A DNA stretch of 64,000 nucleotides from an uncultured Alphaproteobacteria bacterium (GCA_937931645.1 CALHAR010000001.1:1-64000); one strand, 5' to 3'. Shown: positions 46,738 through 55,915, counted from the stretch's first letter. Made by a program: numbers and translations. The notes: a model not told the origin generated them from the sequence alone.

Positions 46738-48678
46738 ATGGCTCAAGCACAAGTAGCAACCAATACCGAAATTAATCTAGACCACATGAAAATGGCCAAC
46801 GCTATTCGTATTCTTGCATTGGACGCTATTAAAGCCGCCAATTCTGGTCATACAGGTATGCCAATGGGCATGGCCGATATTGCAACAGTTCTTTATTCTA
46901 AGTTCCTAAAGTTTGATCCAAAAAATCCACGTTGGATGAACCGTGACCGCCTCATCATTTCAAATGGTCATGGCTCAATGTTACCATACTCTTTGTCTTA
47001 CTTGACAGGGAACGAGAAAATAACCCTCGATGAGCTTAAAAACTTTCGTCAACTTGGCTCTCACACCCCTGGTCACCCAGAGGTTGATTTTGATGCCGCG
47101 ATTGAAACAACAACAGGCCCCCTTGGCCAAGGTATCTCAAACGCCGTTGGCTTTGCCATTGCTGAAGAAATCTTAAATGCCAAACATGGTGACGACTTAA
47201 ACCACTTCACCTACTGTTTCTTAGGAGATGGTTGCTTAATGGAAGGGGTCAGCTCCGAAGCGTCTTCTTTGGCAGGTCACTTACGCTTAAACAAACTCAT
47301 CGCTTTTTACGATGACAATAACGTGACCATTGATGGTACGATTGATTTAACCTTTACCGAAGATGTCCAAAAACGTTACGAGGCCTATGGCTGGGATGTC
47401 CAAGAAATTGACGGGCACGATCCAAAAGCTATCGAAAGTGCTATTATCCATGCCCAAAAATCTGACAAGCCAAGCTTCATCGCCTGTAAAACAAAAATTG
47501 GTTATGGTTGCCCAACGTTGGAAAGCCAACCAAAGGCGCATGGCGCGATTACTGGTGACGATGAAATTTCTGGTGTTCGCGCCAACCTTGACTGGCCACA
47601 TGCACCATTTGAAATTCCAAATGATATCCTCACCATGTGGCGCTCATTAGGCACCAGCGCCCCTGCAGACACAAAAGATTTCAGCATTGATTTATCAAGC
47701 TTAGAAGGTGTGATTAAAGATCTTAAAAAATCATTCGCCGATGAAAAACCATCAAAAGCCACCCGCCAAATGTCTGGCGCTTGTTTAGAAAAAATTGTTC
47801 CTGCCCTTGGTTGCATGGTCGGTGGTTCTGCTGATTTAACTGGCTCAAACAATACCAAAGTCTCTGCCTCTAAATTTGTTGGCAAAGGCGACTTCCACGG
47901 TAACTACATCAACTATGGTGTGCGGGAACACGGCATGGCCGCTATTATGAACGGTATGACACTGCATGGCGGTATCATTCCTTATGCGGGAACCTTCATG
48001 CAATTTGCCGATTACTCTCGCCCTTCCATTCGTTTGGCCGCGCTTATGGAACAACGTGTTATCCATGTATTAACTCATGACTCTATTGGTCTTGGTGAAG
48101 ATGGCCCAACCCACCAACCTGTTGAACACATGTCTGCGCTTCGCGCTATCCCTAACCTTTATGTGTATCGCCCTTGTGATGGGATTGAGACTGCAGAATG
48201 TTGGGAGCTTGCCCTTCAAAAAGAAGACGCCCCTTCTATTCTTGCCCTCACACGTCAAGGCGTACCAACCTTGCGTGACTATGATGATGTTAATAAATCA
48301 TCACTTGGTGCTTATATATTAGAAGAATGCGAAGGCGATGACCCAGAAGTTACAATTTTTGCTTCTGGCTCAGAAGTTCAGCTCGCTATGGAAGCCGCCG
48401 AACAATTAGGTGGAGGCGTGCGCGTTGTCTCCGTTCCTTGTATGGAACGTTTCTGGGAACAAGATGGTGACTATATCCAAAGCTTAATTTGCAACAACTC
48501 TATCAAGGTAGCCGTGGAAGCTGGCGTTCGTCAAAGCTGGGATCGCTTCATTGGCGGTCACGGAATCTTTATCGGCATGGATGGCTTCGGCGCATCTGCT
48601 CCGGCTGACCAACTCTTTGAACATTTCGGCATTACAACAAACGCCATTGTTGAAGCCGTGAAGAAGAGACAGAAATAA
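46738..48678 (+). CDS. tkt: Transketolase
   Basis: A 646-aa thiamine-diphosphate enzyme of the pentose phosphate pathway. Family motifs: KAANSGHTGMPMGMAD, GPLGQGISNAVG, the ThDP motif GDGCLMEGVSSEA...NN and the C-terminal HDSIGLGEDGPTHQPVEH. The ATG at 46738 is preferred (TAGGGAAC upstream); an in-frame ATG at 46570 would add 56 residues without homology. It heads the tkt-SBP-gap-fba row. Confidence 0.96.
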   Translation: MAQAQVATNTEINLDHMKMANAIRILALDAIKAANSGHTGMPMGMADIATVLYSKFLKFDPKNPRWMNRDRLIISNGHGSMLPYSLSYLTGNEKITLDELKNFRQLGSHTPGHPEVDFDAAIETTTGPLGQGISNAVGFAIAEEILNAKHGDDLNHFTYCFLGDGCLMEGVSSEASSLAGHLRLNKLIAFYDDNNVTIDGTIDLTFTEDVQKRYEAYGWDVQEIDGHDPKAIESAIIHAQKSDKPSFIACKTKIGYGCPTLESQPKAHGAITGDDEISGVRANLDWPHAPFEIPNDILTMWRSLGTSAPADTKDFSIDLSSLEGVIKDLKKSFADEKPSKATRQMSGACLEKIVPALGCMVGGSADLTGSNNTKVSASKFVGKGDFHGNYINYGVREHGMAAIMNGMTLHGGIIPYAGTFMQFADYSRPSIRLAALMEQRVIHVLTHDSIGLGEDGPTHQPVEHMSALRAIPNLYVYRPCDGIETAECWELALQKEDAPSILALTRQGVPTLRDYDDVNKSSLGAYILEECEGDDPEVTIFASGSEVQLAMEAAEQLGGGVRVVSVPCMERFWEQDGDYIQSLICNNSIKVAVEAGVRQSWDRFIGGHGIFIGMDGFGASAPADQLFEHFGITTNAIVEAVKKRQK

Positions 48679-48694
48679 ACATAAGGACTCAGCA

Positions 48695-49525
48695 ATGAAA
48701 AATATAATCTTAACATTCTTTTTACTCTTAATTACATTCCCTGCAATGGCAAAAGATGGGGAGTCAACTTATGAACGTGTTGTCCGTACTAAAACTTTAA
48801 AATGTGGTTATATTATTTACCCTCCCGAACTGTCTGTTGACCCCAATACAAAAGAACTATCAGGAATTGTTTATGACGTAATAGAAGAAATAGGAAAACA
48901 AACTGGAATAGAGATAGATTGGGCAGAAGAAGTTGGAATAGCAGAAGCGTTTGATGGTTTATATACAAACCGTTACGACGCAGTATGTGCTTCCTACTTT
49001 GAAAATCCTCCGAGAGCCACACGAGCAATCTTTACAAACCCGTTAAATTATACAGCCAGCTTTGCTTACGCTCGTATTGACGACAATCGTTTCGGAGATA
49101 ACTTTAATATAATCAACGACCCTGCAATTACAGTGGCTGTTATTGACGGCGAAATAAGCCAATTCATTGCAAAAGAAGACTTTAAAAAATCAAATATTTT
49201 TGCTTTACCTCAACTAGCGTCTAACCCAACAAGTGCACTAGTTGCATTAGAGAACAAAAAGGCTGATATTGTTTTTTCTTCAAAGGCCACCGCAAAACAA
49301 TATATGAAAAAAAACCCAGGAAAAGTGAAATTAATTAGTGAAAATCCTGTTCAAGCTTATTCTCAAAGCCTTGCGAGTTTTCATCCTGATGATTACCAAA
49401 TGAAATTTTTGTTCGATAGTTCATTGCGCGCGTTATACGCAAGCGGTTTCATTGAAAAAACGCTCAAAAAGCACGATCCAGAGTTAACAACATACTTACC
49501 ATTAAAAACGCCTTGGAAAGAATAG
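48695..49525 (+). CDS. Periplasmic solute-binding protein, SBP family 3 (second copy)
   Basis: A 276-aa secreted binding protein. Signal peptide 1-19 (ending PAMA), then YERVVRTKTLKCGYIIYPPE. Cysteines C37 and C98 match the pair in the protein at 13-900, so the two are paralogues. It starts 16 bp after tkt and ends 63 bp before gap, an unusual location for a transport gene. No permease or ATPase is adjacent, so it may be a sensor domain or use a remote transporter. Confidence 0.82.
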   Translation: MKNIILTFFLLLITFPAMAKDGESTYERVVRTKTLKCGYIIYPPELSVDPNTKELSGIVYDVIEEIGKQTGIEIDWAEEVGIAEAFDGLYTNRYDAVCASYFENPPRATRAIFTNPLNYTASFAYARIDDNRFGDNFNIINDPAITVAVIDGEISQFIAKEDFKKSNIFALPQLASNPTSALVALENKKADIVFSSKATAKQYMKKNPGKVKLISENPVQAYSQSLASFHPDDYQMKFLFDSSLRALYASGFIEKTLKKHDPELTTYLPLKTPWKE

Positions 49526-49588
49526 ATAGAGGCAATAAAGCCAACAACAATCTTAATTACACCTATACCAAAAGAAGGAAAAAAGAAA

Positions 49589-50623
49589 ATGACAATTAAA
49601 GTAGCAATTAATGGCTTTGGCCGTATCGGACGTAACGTAACACGCGCCCTTTTTGAATCTGGCAGAACTGATATTGAAATCGTCGCTATTAATGACCTCG
49701 CGCCCCTTGCCACAAACAAACATCTTTTGAAATATGATTCCGTTCATGGTGCTTTTGGTTTTGATGTTGAAACGGTTGATGAAGACACCATCATCGTCAA
49801 TGGTAAAAACATTGATGTTTGCCAAGAGCGTGACCCGACAAAATTACCATGGGGCAAGCTTGGCGTTGATATCGTTTTTGAATGTACGGGTATTTTCACA
49901 TCACATGAAAAAGCCTCCATGCACCTTGCCGCAGGCGCCAAGAAAGTTCTTATTTCTGCCCCAAGCGGCGATGCCGACATCATGGTTGTTTATGGTGTGA
50001 ACTCTGACAAGCTAACCAACGATCATACCATTGTTTCTAACGCCTCATGTACAACAAACTGTCTTGCGCCAATGGCCAAAGCGCTCAACGATGCCATTGG
50101 TATTGAAAGCGGCTTCATGACAACTATTCACTCTTACACGGGCGATCAACGCATTGTCGATACGGCACATGGTGACCTTCACCGTGCGAGAGCCGGCGCG
50201 GTCAATATGATCCCGACCTCAACTGGGGCGGCCAAAGCCGTTGGTAAAGTCTTGCCCGAACTTAACGGTAAATTGGATGGCGTTTCTATGCGTGTTCCAA
50301 CACCTAATGTTTCTGTGGTTGATTTCAAATTCACAACATCTAAACCAACAACAGTGGAAGAGATCAACAACGCTATCCTCGCCGCCGCTGGTGGTGACTT
50401 GGACGGTGTTCTTGGCACGTATGACGAGCCTTTGGTTTCTGGTGACTTCAACCATAACCCGCTCTCTTCTATCTTTGCGGTAAATGAAACAAAAGTTCTC
50501 GGTGAAAATTTAGTCCGCGTTATGAGCTGGTATGATAATGAATGGGGCTTTTCAAACCGTATGTTGGATACTGCTACTAAAATGCATGAAGTCGGCTACG
50601 CCGCCGACAGCAAAGCCGCTTAA
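49589..50623 (+). CDS. gap: Glyceraldehyde-3-phosphate dehydrogenase
   Basis: A 344-aa glycolytic enzyme. The NAD-binding start is [17 protein letters not shown] and the catalytic cysteine is in [23 protein letters not shown] precedes the ATG. In many alphaproteobacteria gap is followed by pgk then fba; here pgk is missing and fba follows directly. Confidence 0.97.
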   Translation: MTIKVAINGFGRIGRNVTRALFESGRTDIEIVAINDLAPLATNKHLLKYDSVHGAFGFDVETVDEDTIIVNGKNIDVCQERDPTKLPWGKLGVDIVFECTGIFTSHEKASMHLAAGAKKVLISAPSGDADIMVVYGVNSDKLTNDHTIVSNASCTTNCLAPMAKALNDAIGIESGFMTTIHSYTGDQRIVDTAHGDLHRARAGAVNMIPTSTGAAKAVGKVLPELNGKLDGVSMRVPTPNVSVVDFKFTTSKPTTVEEINNAILAAAGGDLDGVLGTYDEPLVSGDFNHNPLSSIFAVNETKVLGENLVRVMSWYDNEWGFSNRMLDTATKMHEVGYAADSKAA

Positions 50624-50624
50624 T

Positions 50625-50643
50625 AAAAAAAAAAAAAAAAAAA
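50625..50643 (+). repeat. 19-nt poly-A tract between gap and fba
   Basis: An uninterrupted run of 19 A residues lies immediately before GGAAAG, the fba ribosome-binding site. Such runs can vary in length by slippage; here variation would alter the gap-fba distance but not the fba SD-to-ATG spacing. Confidence 0.95.
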
Positions 50644-50652
50644 GGAAAGACA

Positions 50653-51564
50653 ATGAACCAAGAACAACTCGACAAAGTATCAAACGCCCACGGCTTTATC
50701 GCCGCGCTGGATCAATCTGGCGGCTCAACACCAAAAGCCTTAGCCGCCTATGGGGTGAACGAAAACGACTATAATGGTGATGACGAGATGTTCGCCAAAG
50801 TCCATGAAATGCGTAGCCGTATTATCACTGCACCAGCCTTTAGTGGAGAGAAAATCCTAGGAGCTATTTTGTTTGAAAAAACAATGGATGCCAGCGTAGA
50901 GGGCTTACCAACAGCGCAATATCTTTGGGAAAAACTAAATGTTGTACCTTTTCTAAAAGTAGATAAAGGCCTAGCCGACGAACAAAACGGCGTTCAGCTA
51001 ATGAAGCCCATGCCTGACCTTGACGCCCTCCTTGAGCGTGCCGTTGCAGCAGGCATTTTCGGTACAAAGATGCGTTCTGTGATTAACAGTGCAAACCAAG
51101 AAGGAATTGCCGCCATTGTCGCTCAACAATTTGAGGTTGGTAAACAAATCATTGGTCACGGCCTTGTTCCCATCATTGAACCTGAAGTATCAATAGGCAA
51201 CAGCGATAAAACTGAGTGTGAAGATATTTTGAATGCTGAAATTTTGAAACAGCTTGATGCCCTTAATGAGGACCAACTTGTTATGTTGAAACTCACTTTG
51301 CCAGAAAAGGCTGATCTTTACAGCCCCCTTATCGCCCATAAAAATGTTGTCCGTGTTGTTGCCCTCTCTGGAGGGTACGACATAGAAGAAGCCTGTAACC
51401 GTCTTTCTAAAAACACAAACATGATTGCCAGTTTCTCGCGCGCGCTTTCAAATGATTTACGCGCTTCACAAAGCGATGAAGAATTTAACACTACCTTACA
51501 AACAGCTATTGATAAAATCTATCAATCTTCGATTAACGGTATAACAGACTCAAAGGCGGCATAG
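50653..51564 (+). CDS. Fructose-bisphosphate aldolase, class I
   Basis: A 303-aa Schiff-base aldolase of the short bacterial class I type. Family segments are [51 protein letters not shown] and [13 protein letters not shown]. It splits or forms fructose 1,6-bisphosphate. Its TAG stop overlaps the GTG start of the EndoU gene by one base, implying coupled translation. Confidence 0.94.
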   Translation: MNQEQLDKVSNAHGFIAALDQSGGSTPKALAAYGVNENDYNGDDEMFAKVHEMRSRIITAPAFSGEKILGAILFEKTMDASVEGLPTAQYLWEKLNVVPFLKVDKGLADEQNGVQLMKPMPDLDALLERAVAAGIFGTKMRSVINSANQEGIAAIVAQQFEVGKQIIGHGLVPIIEPEVSIGNSDKTECEDILNAEILKQLDALNEDQLVMLKLTLPEKADLYSPLIAHKNVVRVVALSGGYDIEEACNRLSKNTNMIASFSRALSNDLRASQSDEEFNTTLQTAIDKIYQSSINGITDSKAA

Positions 51565-52148
51565 TGCTTAAACTTTTGAAATCGAAACGCGCTTTACTTA
51601 TCACCGCCATCGTTGCGGTGCTGGGTTGGGCGGGGGTTCGTGTTGCTGAAAAAGATGTCGCCAGCATCGTTAACCTTGCCTTGCAAGATGGGGAAACCGC
51701 TGGAGAGCCTCAACAACTTCACCCTCAACAACCTCACCCTCAAAAAACCAACACTACAAGCCAAGCTACATCAGACGACTCATCAGTAACCGACAGCTTT
51801 AATAAAGCCAGCCGCATCTCCCCTCAACGTCGTGAACATATCCTCTATGGGGACGCAACAGGTGGCGGTCATAAGCATGGCGCAAACAAACCTTGTAAAT
51901 CTGAATTCCCCGCTCATTGGGATGATGACACCATCATTAAAGAAGTAGAAATGATTGCCGCCAATGATAACTTAAATTGGGAAGAGCAACGCAACGGTTA
52001 TTATGTGACAGAACAAAAAGTTGGCACTGTGAAGGTTCGCGTTGTTAAGGCGCGCAACGGCAATGATGTTATTACCGCCTACCCAACCAATGTAAAACGT
52101 AACCCCTGCCCGCCCAAAGAATATAACGGCACCGCAAACGATAATTAA
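51564..52148 (+). CDS. Secreted or membrane-anchored EndoU-type nuclease
   Basis: A 194-aa protein. Residues 8-28 form a signal/anchor helix, 45-85 a polar linker with LHPQQPHPQ, and 88-178 a domain resembling bacterial EndoU RNases (toxin domains of some CdiA proteins). Visible family features are REHILYGDATGGGHKHG with H92 and H103, KSEFPAHWDDDTIIKEV, VRVVKARNG and DVITAYPT with T171 and Y173. Two cysteines (C111, C182) could form a disulfide. The GTG start overlaps the fba stop. No obvious immunity gene; a Cys-rich protein follows 48 bp later. Confidence 0.75.
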   Translation: MLKLLKSKRALLITAIVAVLGWAGVRVAEKDVASIVNLALQDGETAGEPQQLHPQQPHPQKTNTTSQATSDDSSVTDSFNKASRISPQRREHILYGDATGGGHKHGANKPCKSEFPAHWDDDTIIKEVEMIAANDNLNWEEQRNGYYVTEQKVGTVKVRVVKARNGNDVITAYPTNVKRNPCPPKEYNGTANDN

Positions 52149-52196
52149 AAAAAACCGAAACCCACACAACAATAGAAAAAAAAGGATACCTATAAA

Positions 52197-52520
52197 ATGA
52201 CAAAATATATTTTACTCAGCAGCTTTCTAATCGCTTTTGCATTCCTCTCCGCACCAATTTCAAGTGCCAATGCGGCTTGCGCAAAATGTGCCGAAGCACA
52301 AGCTTACTATGACGCTAAAAAATCTAAGAAAGCGGGAAAAAAGTGCGGTTGTAAAAAAGCAAAAATTTGCGAAAAAACTTTGACGAAGAAAAAAACTTGC
52401 GTGAAATGCCTCAAAAGCGAACAAGCCTATGAAGCAAGCAAGTCCAATAAAAAAGGAAGCCTCGTTATAAAAAGCGGGACAAGTTTCAAATCAGGTGGCA
52501 CAGCGTCTTACAATCAGTAA
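52197..52520 (+). CDS. Small Cys-rich secreted protein
   Basis: A 107-aa protein that I do not recognise. The signal peptide is about 1-26 (ending SANA). The mature part has seven cysteines (28, 31, 50, 52, 58, 68, 71) and many lysines. It contains an internal duplication: CAKCAEAQAYYDAKKSKK and CVKCLKSEQAYEASKSNKK. AAAAAAGGA precedes the ATG. It may bind metal or be disulfide-bonded. It follows the EndoU gene on the same strand and ends at a terminator. Confidence 0.7.
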   Translation: MTKYILLSSFLIAFAFLSAPISSANAACAKCAEAQAYYDAKKSKKAGKKCGCKKAKICEKTLTKKKTCVKCLKSEQAYEASKSNKKGSLVIKSGTSFKSGGTASYNQ

Positions 52521-52560
52521 GACAATCAACAACAGTAACCTTACTCAATAAAAAATCAAA

Positions 52561-52592
52561 ATAACCTCCGCCTTTGCTGAGGTTATTTTTTT
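52561..52592. terminator. Bidirectional Rho-independent terminator
   Basis: ATAACCTC pairs with GAGGTTAT over eight pairs around a 10-nt loop. A T-run follows on the plus strand and an A-rich tract precedes it, so it can end both the tkt-to-Cys-rich unit and the convergent TPR gene. Confidence 0.85.
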
Positions 52593-52611
52593 GCCTTATA
52601 GGCAGTAACAA

Positions 52612-53328
52612 TTAAATAGAAAGCCCCATACCTTGAGGCGTAGACTTTGGACGGTTATCAGCAGGAGCACCTTCCCTCTCTACCTCTTCATTCAAGCGAT
52701 TCAGTAATGTAAGAGAAATTGCATTATTAGGATCCTCCGCTAACACTGCTTCAAACAATTCACGTGCGGCATCTAAATCACCATTTCTCATCTCTAAAAT
52801 ACCTAAAGAATTAAGCGCAGCCCCATCTTCAGGGTTATTTTCCAGCACTTTATCAAAGTACTCATACGCCAAATCTATATAACCATCTTTCATTTCTAAG
52901 TGTCCCAAAGAATTAAGGGCAAACTTATCAGATGGGTTAATTTTTAATATTTCATGATACACATCTCTTGCTTCATCAAAATCACCCAACTCCCTCAATA
53001 TATCACCCAACGTTTGGCGCGCCTTCATATCCTTTGGCGTACAGGCAACATGAAAAGAAAAGACATCATACGCCTCTTCCATTCTATCATTATCAATTAA
53101 AAACACGCCCATTCTCGTTCTATATTGTGGAAACCCTTTCAAATTACTAGCCTGATAATAATTATAAGCTTGGTCTACCCCTTCTATCTTAAGAATTTCT
53201 TCTAACTTTTGGTAAGATTCTTCTAAGTTTACAAATACTTTGTGAGCTGATGATTGCAAACGACTTAATGTATTATTTTCAGACGTCTTTCGCTGTGCCG
53301 CCTCTACTCTATACTGACGCAAACTCAT
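52612..53328 (-). CDS. Tetratricopeptide repeat protein
   Basis: A 238-aa soluble protein with at least four TPR units between about residues 90 and 220 (for example AEDPNNAISL, NNPEDGAALNSLGILEMRNGD). No signal peptide or catalytic domain is seen. TPRs mediate protein contacts; the partner is unknown. A consensus promoter is upstream (53391-53364, minus) and it is monocistronic. Confidence 0.8.
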   Translation of the reverse strand: MSLRQYRVEAAQRKTSENNTLSRLQSSAHKVFVNLEESYQKLEEILKIEGVDQAYNYYQASNLKGFPQYRTRMGVFLIDNDRMEEAYDVFSFHVACTPKDMKARQTLGDILRELGDFDEARDVYHEILKINPSDKFALNSLGHLEMKDGYIDLAYEYFDKVLENNPEDGAALNSLGILEMRNGDLDAARELFEAVLAEDPNNAISLTLLNRLNEEVEREGAPADNRPKSTPQGMGLSI

Positions 53329-53363
53329 TCTGGTTACCTTTTTTTATAATTTGAATATAAACA

Positions 53364-53391
53364 AATATATAGAAACTTATCATTATGTCAA
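53364..53391 (-). promoter_or_regulatory. Sigma70-type promoter of the TPR gene
   Basis: On the minus strand TTGACA (53391-53386) and TATATT (53369-53364) are spaced by 16 bp, predicting a start about 30 nt before the ATG. Confidence 0.7.
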
Positions 53392-53443
53392 CACCAATAA
53401 TGATTATATTCACCAACTCAAAGCCCCTCCCATCATTCAGTAC

Positions 53444-53488
53444 GTCATTGCGAGCCTAAATTTATTTAGGCGCGGCAATCCAGAAAAA
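53444..53488. repeat. Partial GTCATTGCGAG palindromic element
   Basis: Begins GTCATTGCGAG, contains the perfect inner palindrome CCTAAAT-TT-ATTTAGG and GCGGCAATCCAGA, but the distal terminal repeat is missing. Third member of the family seen at 32611 and 40550. Confidence 0.65.
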
Positions 53489-53585
53489 CGCGGTGGGTGA
53501 GAATAATCACTAGATACTTGCATAAAACAGGTATGAGCCCCCCCTCACCTTTAAACTTAATATTCACATATAGGAAATAATTCCT

Positions 53586-53860
53586 TTGTTTTGGTCTATA
53601 TATCTGCTATATTAGTAGCACTGTCCGTTGCGACGCCCTTCGGTTTATCGACATAGTGACCGACATGGCGTTTGCTAAAACCACGGCACCGCTTTATGGG
53701 AGACATCGTAAAGCCAAGCATTCGTTTATAACTGCAGGCTTGTCTTATAAAAAGCGTCCCTTCCTCAGACTTGCTCGCATGGCGGCTACTTAAATAAGGC
53801 TACCCCCCTCCCCCCAATTTCCGATGAACAAACTGAGTAACTCTATTCGTTATTATATAT
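53586..53860 (+). other. Gene-free stretch with a promoter-like element and possible structured RNA
   Basis: The 590-bp gap between the TPR gene and epmA has no convincing protein gene. TTGTTT (53586-53591) and TATATT (53608-53613) at 16-bp spacing could start an RNA near 53620. The following 150-200 nt are locally GC-rich with paired segments, for example GGCTTTACGATGTCTCCC-type complements near 53690-53725. I could not match it to tmRNA, RNase P or SRP RNA. It may be a lineage-specific small RNA or a decayed sequence. Confidence 0.35.
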
Positions 53861-53918
53861 CAATAGGTTGCAGAGCCGTTTTTTAGTAAAACATGATAAA
53901 AGATATGCGCAAAACAGC

Positions 53919-54950
53919 CTATTCACACCACATAACATCGGCGATATCTTCGACACCGCAGGCCAGCATAACCAAGCGGTCAACACCCAGCGCAATACCG
54001 CCACTATCGGGCATACCATGACGAAGGGCGGCGATAAACGCCTCGTCTAACGGGTAACGCTCACCATATAGGCGCTCTTTCTCATCCATTTCTATGTGAT
54101 AGCGCCGCAATTGTTCCTCCGCATCCGTCAGCTCTGAAAAAGCATTGGCCAGCTCAATTCCACAAACATACAGTTCGAATCGTTCGGCAAAGCGTGGATC
54201 ATTTTCCTTCGGTTTAGAAAGCGACGCCATAGAAATGGGATAGTCACACAAGAATGTTGGCGCCCCCATTCCTAATTGTGTCTCGATACGGTCATCCATG
54301 ACACGGAAGAACAGGTCATCCCACTCATCATCATCCGCCGTATGCAGGCCAAGCGCGATAACCGCCTCTCTGAGCTTAACCTTATCATCCAACATGGCGG
54401 TTAAATCTATCTCTGCATAACGCATGAACGCCTCCCTTACGGTCAGACGTTCATAATCTGCCCATGGGTCGCACCTATGCTCCTTATATTTAAAATGCGT
54501 GACATTGGCCGCTTTCGCGCAGGCCTGCAAAAGCCCTTCGCAATCCGTCATCATATCGGTGTAATCCGCATTGGTACGATACCACTCCAGAAGTTTGAAT
54601 TCGCAGCGATGGCGTTTACTGCCCTCAGCATTACGAAAGACAGAGGCGATTTGATACATCTTGCTCACCCCTGCAACCATCAGCTTTTTCATGTCAAATT
54701 CTGGGCTGGTATGCAGGTAAGGCGTTGATTGAACTTTCAGGTCAACACCCTTCAGTTCTGTCTTAAAAGCATGGATATGTGTGTCCATAACGGGGCAAAC
54801 TTGAAGAATCGGTGTTTCAACCTCATCAAAGCCTTGGCCATCAAAATACGCTCTAATTGTCTTGGTGATTGCCCCACGAATCGCTAAATTTGGCTTTTTT
54901 TGAGAAAAACTCTCTGGATGCCACCAGTTTCCTTCATAGTTTGCTTGCAT
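53919..54950 (-). CDS. epmA: EF-P lysine ligase EpmA (PoxA/GenX)
   Basis: A 343-aa class II lysyl-tRNA-synthetase-like enzyme without the anticodon domain, known to attach beta-lysine to EF-P. Motif 2 region KRHRCEFKLLEWYRT and motif 3 GGIALGVDRLVMLACG are clear. EF-P with a lysine in the modification loop is at 14815-15381. EpmB, which makes beta-lysine, is not in this window. Divergent from rpmE. Confidence 0.93.
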   Translation of the reverse strand: MQANYEGNWWHPESFSQKKPNLAIRGAITKTIRAYFDGQGFDEVETPILQVCPVMDTHIHAFKTELKGVDLKVQSTPYLHTSPEFDMKKLMVAGVSKMYQIASVFRNAEGSKRHRCEFKLLEWYRTNADYTDMMTDCEGLLQACAKAANVTHFKYKEHRCDPWADYERLTVREAFMRYAEIDLTAMLDDKVKLREAVIALGLHTADDDEWDDLFFRVMDDRIETQLGMGAPTFLCDYPISMASLSKPKENDPRFAERFELYVCGIELANAFSELTDAEEQLRRYHIEMDEKERLYGERYPLDEAFIAALRHGMPDSGGIALGVDRLVMLACGVEDIADVMWCE

Positions 54951-55003
54951 TTTATTTCCATTCCTTGTAAAAGATGAACAAATTTACTCTAGAGGCACAT
55001 GAA

Positions 55004-55270
55004 ATGAAAGCTAATATACACCCAGATTACCACGAAATAACAATCGTGCAGACAGACGGTACAGAATTCAAGATTCGTTCAACTTACGGTAAGCCAGGCG
55101 ATGTTATGAAACTGGACGTTGATCCTTTGTCACACCCTGCATGGCAAGGTGGAACAGGACAAGTTATCGAAAAAGGTCAACTCGACAAATTCGAAAGCCG
55201 TTATGGTTCATTCATGGCTGGTGGTTCTTCTAAGAAAAAAGAAGAAAAAACTGAAGAGAAAAGCGCTTAA
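55004..55270 (+). CDS. rpmE: 50S ribosomal protein L31 (zinc-free)
   Basis: An 88-aa ribosomal protein. The start MKANIHPDYHEITIV is typical. The four cysteines of zinc-binding L31 are absent, as is usual in alphaproteobacteria. The ATG at 55004 is preferred because AGAGG lies about 8 nt upstream; an in-frame ATG at 54974 would add ten unrelated residues. The C-terminal tail is Lys/Glu-rich. Confidence 0.93.
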   Translation: MKANIHPDYHEITIVQTDGTEFKIRSTYGKPGDVMKLDVDPLSHPAWQGGTGQVIEKGQLDKFESRYGSFMAGGSSKKKEEKTEEKSA

Positions 55271-55366
55271 CTTAAAGTGCTATAACCTCACTGGTTATAT
55301 CTTGAATTTAGAATTATCCTGAATATATAAACTTGGAAATATCGACTAAGCGCTCAATAAAAGGGC

Positions 55367-55915
55367 TTAGTCGTCAAAAGCACGTCTAGCGAGCTTCTCT
55401 AATTCCTTTTGGACAATGCGCTCAACCATTGGTGGTAGATTATCATCCATCCATTCACGTAACATCGGGTGCAACATTTCACGGACAATATCTTCCAGCG
55501 TTACACCATCGTAAGAACGAGAGTTGTTAATAGGCATTTGCTTCGTTAGCTTGGAAATACTGTTCATCGCCGCGTTCTGTGTCGTGGATGATAAAATATC
55601 AGAAGGAACAGATTTTGGTGTTGGTGCAACCATAACTTCTTCTTCCGGTTCTTCTTCTATTTCTGGTTCTGGCTCAGCTTGCGGTTCTGGTTCAGGGTCA
55701 CGCATCTCTATTTCTGGCTCAGGGTCAACTTCTGGTTCAGCTTCGACCTCAACCAAGTCTTCTTCTGTAAGCTCCAAGACATCATCATTATCTTCACGTA
55801 CAGGGCTTTCCAAGACCTCTTCCGGAGCCTCTTCATCATCATCAGAGATGATTTGGCGAATAGAAGCCAATATTTCTTCAATAGACGGTTCTTGTTCAGA
55901 TGAATTGTCAGACAT
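55367..55915 (-). CDS. popZ: PopZ/DUF2497 polar organising protein
   Basis: A 182-aa protein. The N-terminal SIEEILASIRQIISDDD helix, a long acidic Pro/Glu-rich linker (about 45-105) and the C-terminal multimerisation region LEDIVREMLHPMLREWMDDNLPPMVERIVQ match PopZ, the matrix that tethers ParB-parS and cell-cycle proteins at the pole. It lies next to tolC-pcm, a known alphaproteobacterial neighbourhood. Confidence 0.9.
   Translation of the reverse strand: MSDNSSEQEPSIEEILASIRQIISDDDEEAPEEVLESPVREDNDDVLELTEEDLVEVEAEPEVDPEPEIEMRDPEPEPQAEPEPEIEEEPEEEVMVAPTPKSVPSDILSSTTQNAAMNSISKLTKQMPINNSRSYDGVTLEDIVREMLHPMLREWMDDNLPPMVERIVQKELEKLARRAFDD

Noticed and set aside
53620..53800. Permuted two-piece tmRNA in the TPR-epmA spacer
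   Set aside because: No tag-coding sequence ending in an Ala-Ala-stop and no tRNA-like acceptor half with CCA could be found on either strand.
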